In this document: piece after piece, positions 37,373 through 45,530 of the stretch
Numbering within the stretch: the first letter of the stretch is position 1
Layout: each line of letters opens with the position of its first letter
NCBI RefSeq assembly: GCF_001183545.1
Contig: NZ_KQ236688.1
Coordinates: 1,021,149-1,085,148, forward strand
Source of the DNA: Cellvibrio sp. pealriver
GTDB lineage: Bacteria > Pseudomonadota > Gammaproteobacteria > Pseudomonadales > Cellvibrionaceae
DNA length: 64,000 bases
Direction: 5' to 3'
The notes under the pieces: model-generated
The model's database searches: none
Told to the model about the DNA's origin: nothing
Seen by the model: only the letters and a program-made list of their open reading frames with translations
Position numbers and translations under genes: made by a program

Positions 37373-37460
37373 AAGGAGCAACTGCTGGGATAAGGAAAGG
37401 CGGGCATTTTACCCGCCTAATCAGCTCGCTGCCACCTTGGCAGACAAACGCGTGTGATCC

Positions 37461-37898
37461 CTAGCCGACTACACCCAATGGAAAGCGCCGCCCTGTGCGG
37501 TATTCGTCGATGATTTGGAGTGTCATTGGGCTGCGTAGTTGGTCTTTTCGTTCAAGAATTTCCTCATAGCTCAACCAAACAGCCTCAATAATCCCGGTAT
37601 CGAGCGTGCGTGTTTGGTCATGACTGATCGGATGCGCGATAAATGTGGTGCGGAAGTAAGTGATGCCATTACTGGGTGCGGTATATAAATTTACCCCAAC
37701 CACTCCGGTCAACTCCACAGTCCAGCCGGTCTCCTCCAGCGTCTCGCGAATTGCTGCTTGCGTTAAGGTTTCATTGGGGTCTAAATGACCCGCAGGCTGG
37801 TTGTAGACTTTTTTGCCATCAGCCTCTTCATAGACCATAAGAAAACGATTGTCGCGTTCAATAATAGTGGCGACGGTTACATGGGGGGCCCAGGTCAT
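37461..37898 (-). CDS. nudJ: NUDIX phosphohydrolase NudJ
   Basis: A 145-residue hydrolase with a full Nudix box GHLDPNETLTQAAIRETLEETGW at about 37-59. The E. coli homologue removes phosphate from nucleoside di- and triphosphates and from hydroxymethylpyrimidine pyrophosphate. The neighbouring mnmA-hflD-purB order supports the NudJ assignment over other Nudix families. It is probably the first gene of that cluster, starting at ATG 37898 after GGATCCG-like sequence without a strong ribosome site. Confidence 0.88.
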   Translation of the reverse strand: MTWAPHVTVATIIERDNRFLMVYEEADGKKVYNQPAGHLDPNETLTQAAIRETLEETGWTVELTGVVGVNLYTAPSNGITYFRTTFIAHPISHDQTRTLDTGIIEAVWLSYEEILERKDQLRSPMTLQIIDEYRTGRRFPLGVVG

Positions 37899-38075
37899 AT
37901 TCGGATCCTGCTTAAATTGGAAAAAGATAAAAGTGAGAAGTAAATAGTAGAAGCGCAGATGCTAGCAGACCTACTTCAAAGAACAGCAGTACTCGCGTTG
38001 ATTTCTGATGGATTGTTTGTTTGAATCGGAATTGAAAACTCAGGAAGATCATTACCCACAGCAGCAGGGACGCAT

Positions 38076-38513
38076 ATGGCATCTACATCGATTATTTTTT
38101 ACCCTCAAAACTATGTCGGCTTTAACAAAACTCGTCTCCTGGAGCGAAGATTGTTAGCTGAAGGTATTTTGGGTGCAAAAACGGAATCTTCATCGGCATT
38201 TTATGCTGGCCCGCAATTTCGGCGTTTTATTCCCAAAGACATCAATTTGCAAAAATCTTCCTTTACATTCCCCAGGATTTCCATCCAGTCAGTGAGCGTG
38301 TGGATGCAATCTGATCGGCTGGCCATTTTAGAGCGGACGAATACCCTGACAATAGAAGGTGATATGCCCGCTGCTTCTGATAAGTCTCTCGATGCGATGT
38401 GTGCAATGCTGAGGCGCATCACCGGGGATGTGTATTTGGTTGCGTCGCTTCCGGCATTTGGCTCAAGTTCGGGTATTGCTGAAGCCCGGATGGTTTACGC
38501 TATTGAAAGCTAG
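38076..38513 (+). CDS. Unrecognised 145-residue protein
   Basis: An ORF with good coding character but no family I can name. It starts MASTSIIFYPQNYVGFNKTRLL. It has no signal peptide or membrane helix, an FYAGPQFRRFIPKDI segment and a C-terminal helix-strand part (DKSLDAMCAMLRRITGDVYLVASLPAF). It is transcribed alone, between the nudJ and second RND operons. The stop is followed by about 350 nt of non-coding sequence. Confidence 0.6.
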   Translation: MASTSIIFYPQNYVGFNKTRLLERRLLAEGILGAKTESSSAFYAGPQFRRFIPKDINLQKSSFTFPRISIQSVSVWMQSDRLAILERTNTLTIEGDMPAASDKSLDAMCAMLRRITGDVYLVASLPAFGSSSGIAEARMVYAIES

Positions 38514-38867
38514 TAGCGTGCAAATCTCCTGACATCGGTTGACATAACAATAAGCAAAATAGCACTGAGTGATGAATGTCATCACTTTGTGCTCCATCTA
38601 ACAATTCGTTGGACAATCATCAAAAAGGGAATATTATTTGCCAACCGACCAGATGGTCGGCTGGTTTTGTTGGGTCTCCAGAGCGAACGTTTGAGCTTTA
38701 CACTTTGTGACATTTGTTCGTTTTGGTTTTAGTGATGGCTATGCAAGAATCTTCGGCTGAAAAGCCGCAGTTTTGGTTGGGATACCGACGGTTTATCGAC
38801 TCCCTCCCGCATAATGTTGCGTAGCTCCGTGTTAGTGATACTTCCCCCTCTATATTGGTTCCTCTTT
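38514..38867. other. Non-coding region upstream of the second RND operon
   Basis: It contains a TTGACA (about 38543-38548) without a convincing -10, a palindromic hairpin at 38641-38668 listed separately, and a region with repeated ACTTTGTGAC/CATTTGT motifs. No ORF longer than a few dozen codons fits. It must contain the promoter of the adaptor gene, whose ATG (38868) lacks an obvious Shine-Dalgarno site. Confidence 0.5.
38641..38668. promoter_or_regulatory. Palindrome CCGACCA-GA-TGGTCGG: operator or terminator
   Basis: Seven-base perfect arms (38645-38651 and 38654-38660) extend with one mismatch to ten bases and are followed by TTTT. As RNA it could terminate the upstream gene. As DNA it resembles a TetR-type operator placed about 200 nt before the RND adaptor start. 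Either reading is possible. Confidence 0.45.
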
Positions 38868-39992
38868 ATGAACAATGTGAAATCAATCGGCATTGCTGCT
38901 GCAAGCCTACTCGGAATAGTGTTGGTTGTTGGTGGCATTAAAGGTGGCCAAATTGCCGCTATGGTAAATGCAGGCGAAAACACACCGCCGCCCTCAGAAA
39001 CAGTCAGTACCTTCACTGCTGAAGTTCAGCAATGGCCAAATACATACAAAGCGATGGGTACCGTAGAGGCATCTGAGGGGATTGTCATTTCAGCTGAAGT
39101 GGCAGGCAAGGTGAAAGAGATCCGCTTTAAATCTGGTGAGCAAGTCAAGAAAGGCACTGTGATTCTGGTACAAGAGTCTGGCAATGAGCAGGCTCAATTG
39201 AGCGCCGCAGAAGCGCGCTTGCGTTTGGCTAAATCCAACCATGAGCGCCTGGTTGAATTGCGCAAGCGCAATACTGTTTCGCAAAGTGAGTTGGATACCG
39301 CTGTTCAGCAAATGGAGTCAGCTCAAGGTGATGTGGCGGATTTAAAAACAACGCTTGATAAAAAAGTGGTTCGAGCTCCGTTTGATGGCCGTCTAGGTAT
39401 CCGCAAAGTAGATTTGGGTGAAGACTTATTAGTGGGTACGGAAATTGTTTCGCTGCAAGCAACCAACAGTGTGCGAGTGAATTTTCCTGTCCCGCAATTT
39501 TGGCTGGTTCAAATGAACCGTGGCTTACCTGTTGAGGTGAATGTGGGCGATGGTTCTGATGCAACAATCAGCGGTGAAATAACCGCAATCGGTGCAGAAA
39601 TTAGTCCTGTCACTCGCAACGCAATCGTGCAGTCGTATCTCAACAATGAAAAAAGTCTGCTGATTCCAGGTATGGCAGTTGAAACCCAAGTCACTCTCTC
39701 TGACCCGCGGGATGTATTAGCCGTTCCTAGCACAGCGGTGATTTATGCTCCCTTCGGCGATACGGTTTTTGTAATCGAAGAAGGAGAAAAGGCAGGAACC
39801 TTTAAGGCACGCCAACAATTTGTTCGCTTGGGTAAGGCACGTGGTGATTTTGTTGAAATTGTAGATGGCATTAAAGCTGGTGATGTGGTGGCCAGTGCGG
39901 GCGCATTTAAATTGTTGAATGGTCAGGCGGTTACTGTAAGTACGTTGCCTACACCAGAGTTCAAGCTCGAACCTACTCCATCAGATAGTTAA
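38868..39992 (+). CDS. RND efflux periplasmic adaptor (membrane fusion protein) 2
   Basis: A 374-residue adaptor of the second RND system. An uncleaved or lightly cleaved N-terminal hydrophobic segment (residues about 5-25, IGIAAASLLGIVLVVGGIKGG) anchors it. A lipoyl half (FKSGEQVKKGTVILVQES) is followed by a helical hairpin (ARLRLAKSNHERLVELRKRNTVSQSEL), the second half (VRAPFDGRLGIRKVDLGEDL) and barrel domains. ATG at 38868 is preferred over the in-frame ATG at 38814, which adds a run of hydrophobic residues with no clear role. The permease follows after 103 nt. Confidence 0.87.
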   Translation: MNNVKSIGIAAASLLGIVLVVGGIKGGQIAAMVNAGENTPPPSETVSTFTAEVQQWPNTYKAMGTVEASEGIVISAEVAGKVKEIRFKSGEQVKKGTVILVQESGNEQAQLSAAEARLRLAKSNHERLVELRKRNTVSQSELDTAVQQMESAQGDVADLKTTLDKKVVRAPFDGRLGIRKVDLGEDLLVGTEIVSLQATNSVRVNFPVPQFWLVQMNRGLPVEVNVGDGSDATISGEITAIGAEISPVTRNAIVQSYLNNEKSLLIPGMAVETQVTLSDPRDVLAVPSTAVIYAPFGDTVFVIEEGEKAGTFKARQQFVRLGKARGDFVEIVDGIKAGDVVASAGAFKLLNGQAVTVSTLPTPEFKLEPTPSDS

Positions 39993-40020
39993 TTTTTCTA
40001 ATCCCTGTTTCGATTTTTAC

Positions 40021-40042
40021 TCTCCCCTCGGTAGAGGGGAGA
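40021..40042 (+). repeat. Intercistronic hairpin between adaptor and permease
   Basis: A 9-bp GC-rich stem TCTCCCCTC / GAGGGGAGA with a 4-nt GGTA loop and no T-tract. It could attenuate or stabilise the mRNA ends, so adaptor and pump levels may differ. Confidence 0.6.
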
Positions 40043-40095
40043 TATTGATCAAATTGATTTACTCCATAAGCCACAAAGCCAATTGAGCCTAACTT

Positions 40096-43000
40096 ATGAA
40101 ATTTACCGATATTTTTATTAAGCGTCCGGTTGTCTCTATTGTTGTCAGCCTGCTTATTTTGATTTTGGGGATACAGGCAGGGTCAAACCTGACTGTGCGC
40201 CAATATCCCCGTAGTGACATCTCTGTAATCATTATTAACACAGTATATGTTGGTGCAAACGCGGAATTAGTACGCGGATTTATTACAACACCAATTGAGC
40301 GTGCAATTGCTTCAGCTGGCGGCATTGATTACATCGAATCGCAAAGTGCGATGGGTATGTCTACCGTTACTGCACATTTACGTTTGAATTACGATCCGCT
40401 GAAAGCCATGACTGAAATTTCGGCCAAGGTAAATCAGGTGCGCGGTGATTTGCCACCTGAAGCAGAGGTGCCTGCCATTCGTATTGAAGCGGCTGATTCA
40501 CAATTCGCGGCCGCCTACCTAAGCTTTAGTTCAGAAATTCTGGAGCAGAACCAAATTACGGATTTTTTAACGCGTTCTATCCAGCCGCGTTTAACTGCTG
40601 TTGCAGGTGTGCAAAAAGCGGATGTTCTCGGTGGTAGGACGTTCGCAATGCGCATCTGGTTAAAACCAGAGCGTATGGCAGCATTAAATGTAACACCCGT
40701 GCAAGTGCGTGCCGCCCTGGCAGCGAATAACGTTCAGGCAGCGGTCGGTCAAACGCGTGGTTCTTACACGCAGGTGAATTTGCGTGCAGATACGGATTTA
40801 AAAAGTGTCGATGAATTTAAACAACTCGTGATTCGCAATTCAGCCGATGGGATTATCCGCTTAAGCGATATTGCTGATGTTGTGCTCGGCGCGGAAAATT
40901 ACGATACCGTTGTTAACTACTCTGGGGATACTGCTGTATTTATGGGTGTCTGGGTTGCGCCCAATGCCAACGCCCTTGATGTTATGAAAGCAGTAAATAA
41001 AGAGATGGAGGCAATCAAGGCTGAATTGCCAACAGGTTTGTCAGGCACCGTTGCTTATGACTCAACAGAGTATATTGATGCTGCAATCCACGAAGTAGTT
41101 AAAACGCTCACTGAAACCTTGTTAATTATTGTCATCGTTATTTTCTTGTTCCTTGGGTTCAGTCGTTCGGTAATTATTCCCGTTCTGGCAATCCCGCTGT
41201 CATTGATCGGTGCACTATTCATTATGCAAGTTTGTGGATTCTCATTGAACTTGCTAACACTGCTTTCGATCGTATTGTGTGTTGGTCTCGTTGTTGATGA
41301 TGCCATTGTTATGGTGGAAAACATCGAGCGTCATATTCAAGATGGCATGAAGCCTTTTGCAGCGGCAATTATTTCTGCTCGTGAACTTGCAGGGCCGATT
41401 TTGGCAATGACAGTGACCTTGGCTTCTGTCTACATTCCTATTGGTTTGCAAGGTGGTTTGATTGGTTCATTGTTCCGTGAGTTTGCTATTACGCTTGCAG
41501 GTGCAGTAACAATTTCAGCAATTGTTGCAATTACATTGTCGCCCATGCTGGGGTCGCGCATGTTGAAACCTCACGCGGGTTTGAAGGCTCCGCTGGAAAA
41601 ACCGTTTGAGCGTTTCCGTGATTGGTATGGCAATAAATTGAAAGCTAGTTTGCAAAATCGTATGGGTGTATACGTCTTTTGGATTGGCATCACTGTGTTG
41701 TGTTTTCCGCTTTACAGTATGTCACCAAAAGAGTTGGCTCCAACAGAAGATCAGGGTGTAATTTTCGGTATTGTTGATGCTCAAGCCAACTCAACTGTTG
41801 ATCAGTCTTCTCACTACGGTAAACAGGTTAATGAAGCGTTTATGAGTGTCCCAGAAACGGATTTTACTTTTCAGTTGACGCTGCCGACGGGTGGGTTCTC
41901 AGGCATGGTAACAAAGCCTTGGGAAGAGCGTGATCGCGATGTATTTGAAATCATGCCTGAGGTGCAGCAGAAATTGTCGGCTATAGCAGGTGTGAAAATT
42001 CTTCCGATCACGCCGCCTGCACTGCCTGGTGGAGGTCAATTTCCTTTTGAAATTGTGATTGCATCTACGGCAGATATTAAAGAAATTTATGAGCATGCGC
42101 TGAAAGTACAAGAAATCATGACCAAATCCGGCATGTTCTATTTCTCGACGTTGGATGTGAAAGTGGATCAACCGGACTACAAATTAAGCATTGATCGTGA
42201 AAAAGTAGCTGACCTTGGTTTGGATTTGCAAACGGTGACTAATGATGTAGGCACCTTGTTAGGCGGTGGCTATGTAAATCGTTTTAACATGGCAGGACAA
42301 AGTTACAAAGTAATCCCCCAGGTTAAGCGTACAGAACGTTTGAATCCCGATGATCTGTCAAATCTTTATGTTACTGGACCTGATGGTGAATTGATTCGAT
42401 TGGATCAGGTAGCTAGCATCAGTCATACAACCGAGCCGCGTACCATCAACCGTATGCAGCAATTAAATGCAGTTAAAATCAGCGGTGTTTCTGGAAAGCC
42501 TTTGGGCGAAACGTTGGCTTATGTAGAATCCGAAGCAAGAAAAATTTTGCCAACCAGTTACACAATTGATTACACGGGTGAGTCGCGTCAGCTGATTCGC
42601 GAGGGAAATACTTTTTTGCCGGCGTTCTTGATGGCAATTGTGATGATCTTTTTGGTATTGGCTGCACAGTACAATAGCTTCCGCGATCCATTGGTTATTT
42701 TGGCTGGTTCGGTACCTCTGGCGATGTTTGGTGCATTGTTATTTACCTTTTGGAAAATACCAATGCCAATACCATTTTTTACCAACGGATTTACCACCAC
42801 TCTCAACATTTATTCGCAAGTGGGGTTGGTAACGCTAATGGGGTTGATTGCTCGTAACGGTATTTTGGTTGTTGAATTCGCCAATAAATTACAGGAAGAA
42901 GGCAAAGCTAAATTGGATGCGATCAGCGAAGCGTCTCTGCTGCGTTTGCGTCCAGTGATGATGACCAGTGTTGCAACAATTGCTGGCCATACGCCGCTGA

Positions 43001-43176
43001 TTTTTGCCGCTGGTGCAGGAGCCGAAGCGCGTAATGCAATTGGTATTGTGTTGGTTTTGGGGATGACAATCGGAACCTTCTTTACCTTGTTTGTATTGCC
43101 TTCAGTTTATATGCTGCTCGCCAAAGACCATCAACACGATCGGGATGAGCAAGAAGAAATGGCTGAAGCCATTTAA
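40096..43176 (+). CDS. RND (HAE1-type) efflux permease 2
   Basis: A 1026-residue inner-membrane pump. It starts MKFTDIFIKRPVVSIVVSLLILILG. GLVVDDAIVMVENIERH near residue 400 contains the proton-pathway aspartates. The second half has PTEDQGVIFGIVDAQ, LIARNGILVVEFANKLQE and RLRPVMMTSVATIAG. It differs from the first permease by roughly half its residues, so this is a separate system. An IS3 element sits 8 nt after the stop, ahead of the terminator. Confidence 0.9.
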   Translation: MKFTDIFIKRPVVSIVVSLLILILGIQAGSNLTVRQYPRSDISVIIINTVYVGANAELVRGFITTPIERAIASAGGIDYIESQSAMGMSTVTAHLRLNYDPLKAMTEISAKVNQVRGDLPPEAEVPAIRIEAADSQFAAAYLSFSSEILEQNQITDFLTRSIQPRLTAVAGVQKADVLGGRTFAMRIWLKPERMAALNVTPVQVRAALAANNVQAAVGQTRGSYTQVNLRADTDLKSVDEFKQLVIRNSADGIIRLSDIADVVLGAENYDTVVNYSGDTAVFMGVWVAPNANALDVMKAVNKEMEAIKAELPTGLSGTVAYDSTEYIDAAIHEVVKTLTETLLIIVIVIFLFLGFSRSVIIPVLAIPLSLIGALFIMQVCGFSLNLLTLLSIVLCVGLVVDDAIVMVENIERHIQDGMKPFAAAIISARELAGPILAMTVTLASVYIPIGLQGGLIGSLFREFAITLAGAVTISAIVAITLSPMLGSRMLKPHAGLKAPLEKPFERFRDWYGNKLKASLQNRMGVYVFWIGITVLCFPLYSMSPKELAPTEDQGVIFGIVDAQANSTVDQSSHYGKQVNEAFMSVPETDFTFQLTLPTGGFSGMVTKPWEERDRDVFEIMPEVQQKLSAIAGVKILPITPPALPGGGQFPFEIVIASTADIKEIYEHALKVQEIMTKSGMFYFSTLDVKVDQPDYKLSIDREKVADLGLDLQTVTNDVGTLLGGGYVNRFNMAGQSYKVIPQVKRTERLNPDDLSNLYVTGPDGELIRLDQVASISHTTEPRTINRMQQLNAVKISGVSGKPLGETLAYVESEARKILPTSYTIDYTGESRQLIREGNTFLPAFLMAIVMIFLVLAAQYNSFRDPLVILAGSVPLAMFGALLFTFWKIPMPIPFFTNGFTTTLNIYSQVGLVTLMGLIARNGILVVEFANKLQEEGKAKLDAISEASLLRLRPVMMTSVATIAGHTPLIFAAGAGAEARNAIGIVLVLGMTIGTFFTLFVLPSVYMLLAKDHQHDRDEQEEMAEAI

Positions 43177-43214
43177 ATGATGTGTGTCCAGTCCTGAAAT
43201 AAGTTGACACTGAT

Positions 43215-44072
43215 TTATCCAAACGCCCGATGCACCTCATCGGGCGTTTTGTATTCTAGGGATAGATGCGGACGACGTTCGTTGTAGATCCGAATCGACT
43301 CGGCCACCATCACTTTTGCTTCTGCAAGATCCCTGGGTTTCCTTATCAAAAACTCACTTTTCAAAATACCATTCACACGCTCTGCCAGCGCATTTTGATA
43401 GCAGTCGTAACCATCCGTCATCGAACAATGAACACCGTATTGATAATGCAATTTCTGGTATTGCGCTGAACAATACTGAATACCCCGATCTGAATGGTGG
43501 ATGAGCTCATCACCACTGCGTCGCTGCTGTAGTGCTTGTTTATACGCACCGATTACTGACTCAGCCTTCAGATTGTCATGGACGCAATGCCCCACAATCT
43601 TGCGCGAATAGGCATCGGTCACCAAACTCAAATAGGCCTCGCCCTGATGCACGGGTAAATAGGTAATGTCAGCCACCCAAACATGTTCTGGTCGTTGCGG
43701 AATCACTTGATGTTCACCAGGCTTCAGAAGATTGGGATGTTTGCGAAAGCGATGATGGCTGTGCGTTGTTTTGTGATAAGCCCGCTTGGTGGGAACCAGC
43801 AGGCGATGTTCGCGCAGCAAAGCAAACAGTCGATCTCGCCCCACAACCAATGCGGATTGTTGTAACAAGCGCTGTAGTTTGCGCGTTCCGATGCAGGGTT
43901 GTAATGCACGTTCACGCTGCACCGCATCAAGGAGTATCTGCGTGTGCACTTCTCGTTGTCGCACCCGCTTACATTGTTGATACCAGGCTTGCCGACTGAT
44001 GCCGAGTAGCTGGCAACCACGGACAACGGATAAACCCGCTAACGTTTTCGTTTGGATGATGTTCCGTGCGGC
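43215..44072 (-). CDS. IS3-family transposase catalytic part (OrfB, made by -1 frameshift)
   Basis: The rve integrase domain of the transposase. The frame is open from the slippery site at 44072 down to 43215 (285 residues). It begins ARNIIQTKTLAGLSVVRGCQ and includes CIGTRKLQRLL, WVADITYLPVHQG (first Asp), HSDRGIQY (second Asp) and NALAERVNGILKSEF (Glu). A shorter start at GTG 43964 is less likely because homologous IS3 OrfB proteins include SVVRGCQLLGISRQAWYQ upstream. With OrfA the fused transposase would be about 402 residues. Confidence 0.9.
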   Translation of the reverse strand, partial: AARNIIQTKTLAGLSVVRGCQLLGISRQAWYQQCKRVRQREVHTQILLDAVQRERALQPCIGTRKLQRLLQQSALVVGRDRLFALLREHRLLVPTKRAYHKTTHSHHRFRKHPNLLKPGEHQVIPQRPEHVWVADITYLPVHQGEAYLSLVTDAYSRKIVGHCVHDNLKAESVIGAYKQALQQRRSGDELIHHSDRGIQYCSAQYQKLHYQYGVHCSMTDGYDCYQNALAERVNGILKSEFLIRKPRDLAEAKVMVAESIRIYNERRPHLSLEYKTPDEVHRAFG

Positions 44073-44422
44073 TTTTTTACCACGCTGACTCCATAGTCGC
44101 GCTTGAGTACATCAACCACCGCTTCGAAAAAATCCGCTTTTTGTTGGGTTAGAGCGAGCTGCTGTTCCAGTTCTTTGATGCGCTGTTCTGGCGTTTGAGG
44201 GCGAGGATTATCGGACATGAGGAGGCCTTTTGCTGGTAAACCTAATGACCAATCCAGTTGACCATGCTTGCGCAGCCAACACAAGACTGTAGATCTGCCT
44301 TGTATACCGTAGCGAGACTGGGCTTGTTTATAAGTCATCTCTCCTTTTTCGATTTGATCGACAAGAGCCAATTTAAAGGCGAGAGAGTAATCACGCTGGG
44401 TGCGTTTAATAACGGGATTCAT
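44039..44422 (-). CDS. IS3-family OrfA (DNA-binding, leucine-zipper part)
   Basis: A 127-residue protein. The N-terminal helix-turn-helix part is RDYSLAFKLALVDQIEKGEMTYKQAQSRYG; then comes a heptad region (PEQRIKELEQQLALTQQKADFFEAVVDVL) that likely mediates multimerisation. OrfA alone usually binds the ends and regulates transposition. A GAGGAAA ribosome site lies 7 nt before the ATG. It ends just past the frameshift heptamer, as in IS911 and IS150. Confidence 0.9.
   Translation of the reverse strand: MNPVIKRTQRDYSLAFKLALVDQIEKGEMTYKQAQSRYGIQGRSTVLCWLRKHGQLDWSLGLPAKGLLMSDNPRPQTPEQRIKELEQQLALTQQKADFFEAVVDVLKRDYGVSVVKKPHGTSSKRKR
44072..44078 (-). promoter_or_regulatory. Programmed -1 frameshift site A_AAA_AAG
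   Basis: In the OrfA frame the codons read gtA AAA AAG; a slip of -1 continues as GCC GCA CGG in the OrfB frame, which is then open to the end of OrfB. Confidence 0.85.
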
Positions 44423-44484
44423 AACACTTTCCTCAGTAGAGAGTAGAAAAGTGTCAACTTTATTCAGGACGAGTCAGTGCGATG

Positions 44485-44513
44485 AAAAAGGGTGCCAATA
44501 GGCACCCTTTTTT
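44485..44513 (+). terminator. Terminator of the RND operon, separated from it by the IS
   Basis: A 12-bp stem AAAAAGGGTGCC / GGCACCCTTTTT with an AATA loop, just right of the IS and before apbC. With the IS removed it would lie about 20 nt downstream of the permease stop. Confidence 0.88.
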
Positions 44514-44570
44514 GTTAGGGTGCGCCCCATTTAGAGTGCGTTTTATAAGTGACACGAAGAGGTTTATTGT

Positions 44571-45413
44571 ATGGCTACTGCACAAATGGCACATTCCCAA
44601 GCGATACCTAATGTTAAAAATATTATCGCTGTTGCATCAGGCAAGGGTGGGGTAGGTAAATCCACAACATCAGTCAATTTGGCTTTGGCATTAGCGATAG
44701 AGGGCGCGCGCGTAGGGATTTTGGATGCAGACATCTATGGTCCAAGCCAGCCGCAGATGTTAGGTGTTGGGCAGCGCCGTCCGGATGTGGTTGGTGAGCA
44801 GGGTAAACAACAAATGTTGCCTATTGTCGCTTACGGTATCCAGTCTATATCGATGGGTTATTTGGTCACCGAAGATACCCCCATGCTGTGGCGCGGGCCA
44901 ATGGCTACCGGAGCCTTACAGCAATTGCTTATGCAGACTCGCTGGGATGATCTGGATTATCTAATCATCGATATGCCGCCGGGTACGGGTGATATCCAGA
45001 TTACGCTAGCCCAAAAAGTGCCGGTAACTGGCGCGGTCATTGTTACAACACCCCAAGATATCGCTTTGCTGGATGCAAAAAAAGCCATAGAAATGTTCAA
45101 CAAAGTGAGTGTGCCCGTGTTGGGGGTAATTGAAAATATGGCAATTCATGTATGTTCTAACTGTGGTCATGAGGAACATATTTTTGGTGAGGGTGGTGGT
45201 GAGCGTATTGCCCGCAGTTACCAGTCAGAGCTCTTGGGTGCATTACCTCTGGATTTATCAATCCGCATGGGTACAGATGAAGGTAAGCCTTCCGTGGCTG
45301 CTGATCCTGAATCAGTGATTAGCCAAAAATATCGTTCTATTGCTCGCAAACTGATAGAGAAAGTCCAGCAAAACACCCAGTCTATGCCAAATATTGAGAT
45401 TTCCGACGACTGA
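44571..45413 (+). CDS. apbC: Mrp/ApbC-type iron-sulfur carrier P-loop ATPase
   Basis: A 280-residue cytoplasmic MinD/Mrp-family ATPase involved in Fe-S cluster transfer. A deviant Walker A GKGGVGKST is at 24-32. LDADIYGPSQPQML and DMPPGTGDIQ are the switch motifs, and the cluster-binding CxxC is at C195/C198 (CSNCGH). It lacks the N-terminal DUF59-like domain that longer Mrp proteins carry, so it is the short form. It is probably monocistronic, with about 117 nt before prfB. Confidence 0.92.
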   Translation: MATAQMAHSQAIPNVKNIIAVASGKGGVGKSTTSVNLALALAIEGARVGILDADIYGPSQPQMLGVGQRRPDVVGEQGKQQMLPIVAYGIQSISMGYLVTEDTPMLWRGPMATGALQQLLMQTRWDDLDYLIIDMPPGTGDIQITLAQKVPVTGAVIVTTPQDIALLDAKKAIEMFNKVSVPVLGVIENMAIHVCSNCGHEEHIFGEGGGERIARSYQSELLGALPLDLSIRMGTDEGKPSVAADPESVISQKYRSIARKLIEKVQQNTQSMPNIEISDD

Positions 45414-45530
45414 TCAGCAAGGCGTTTTTGCTCTATAGCTGATTTGGCCTCATGCGCTATCTCATGTAGAATGCGCGCCTCGCTTTTTCCGGCTTTTTGG
45501 CCCCCATTACAGAGAAAACTGCGCTGATTT

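Larger units (their letters stand above)
43185..44476 (-). mobile_element. Complete IS3-family insertion sequence with 3-bp target duplication
   Basis: A 1292-bp element. The left end starts TGTCCAGTCCTGAAATAAG; the right end read inward starts TGACTCGTCCTGAATAAAG. The inverted repeats share most of 27 positions, including GTTGACACT, and both termini are TG...CA as in IS3 elements. The flanking trinucleotide GTG is present on both sides (43182-43184 and 44477-44479). orfA and orfB run on the minus strand, antisense to the RND genes. The DDE triad and frameshift site are intact, so it appears potentially active. Confidence 0.92.

Noticed and set aside
43724..44026. 100-residue open frame on the minus strand inside the IS
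   Set aside because: It is an alternate frame of OrfB; the OrfB frame itself is open and encodes the conserved DDE region.
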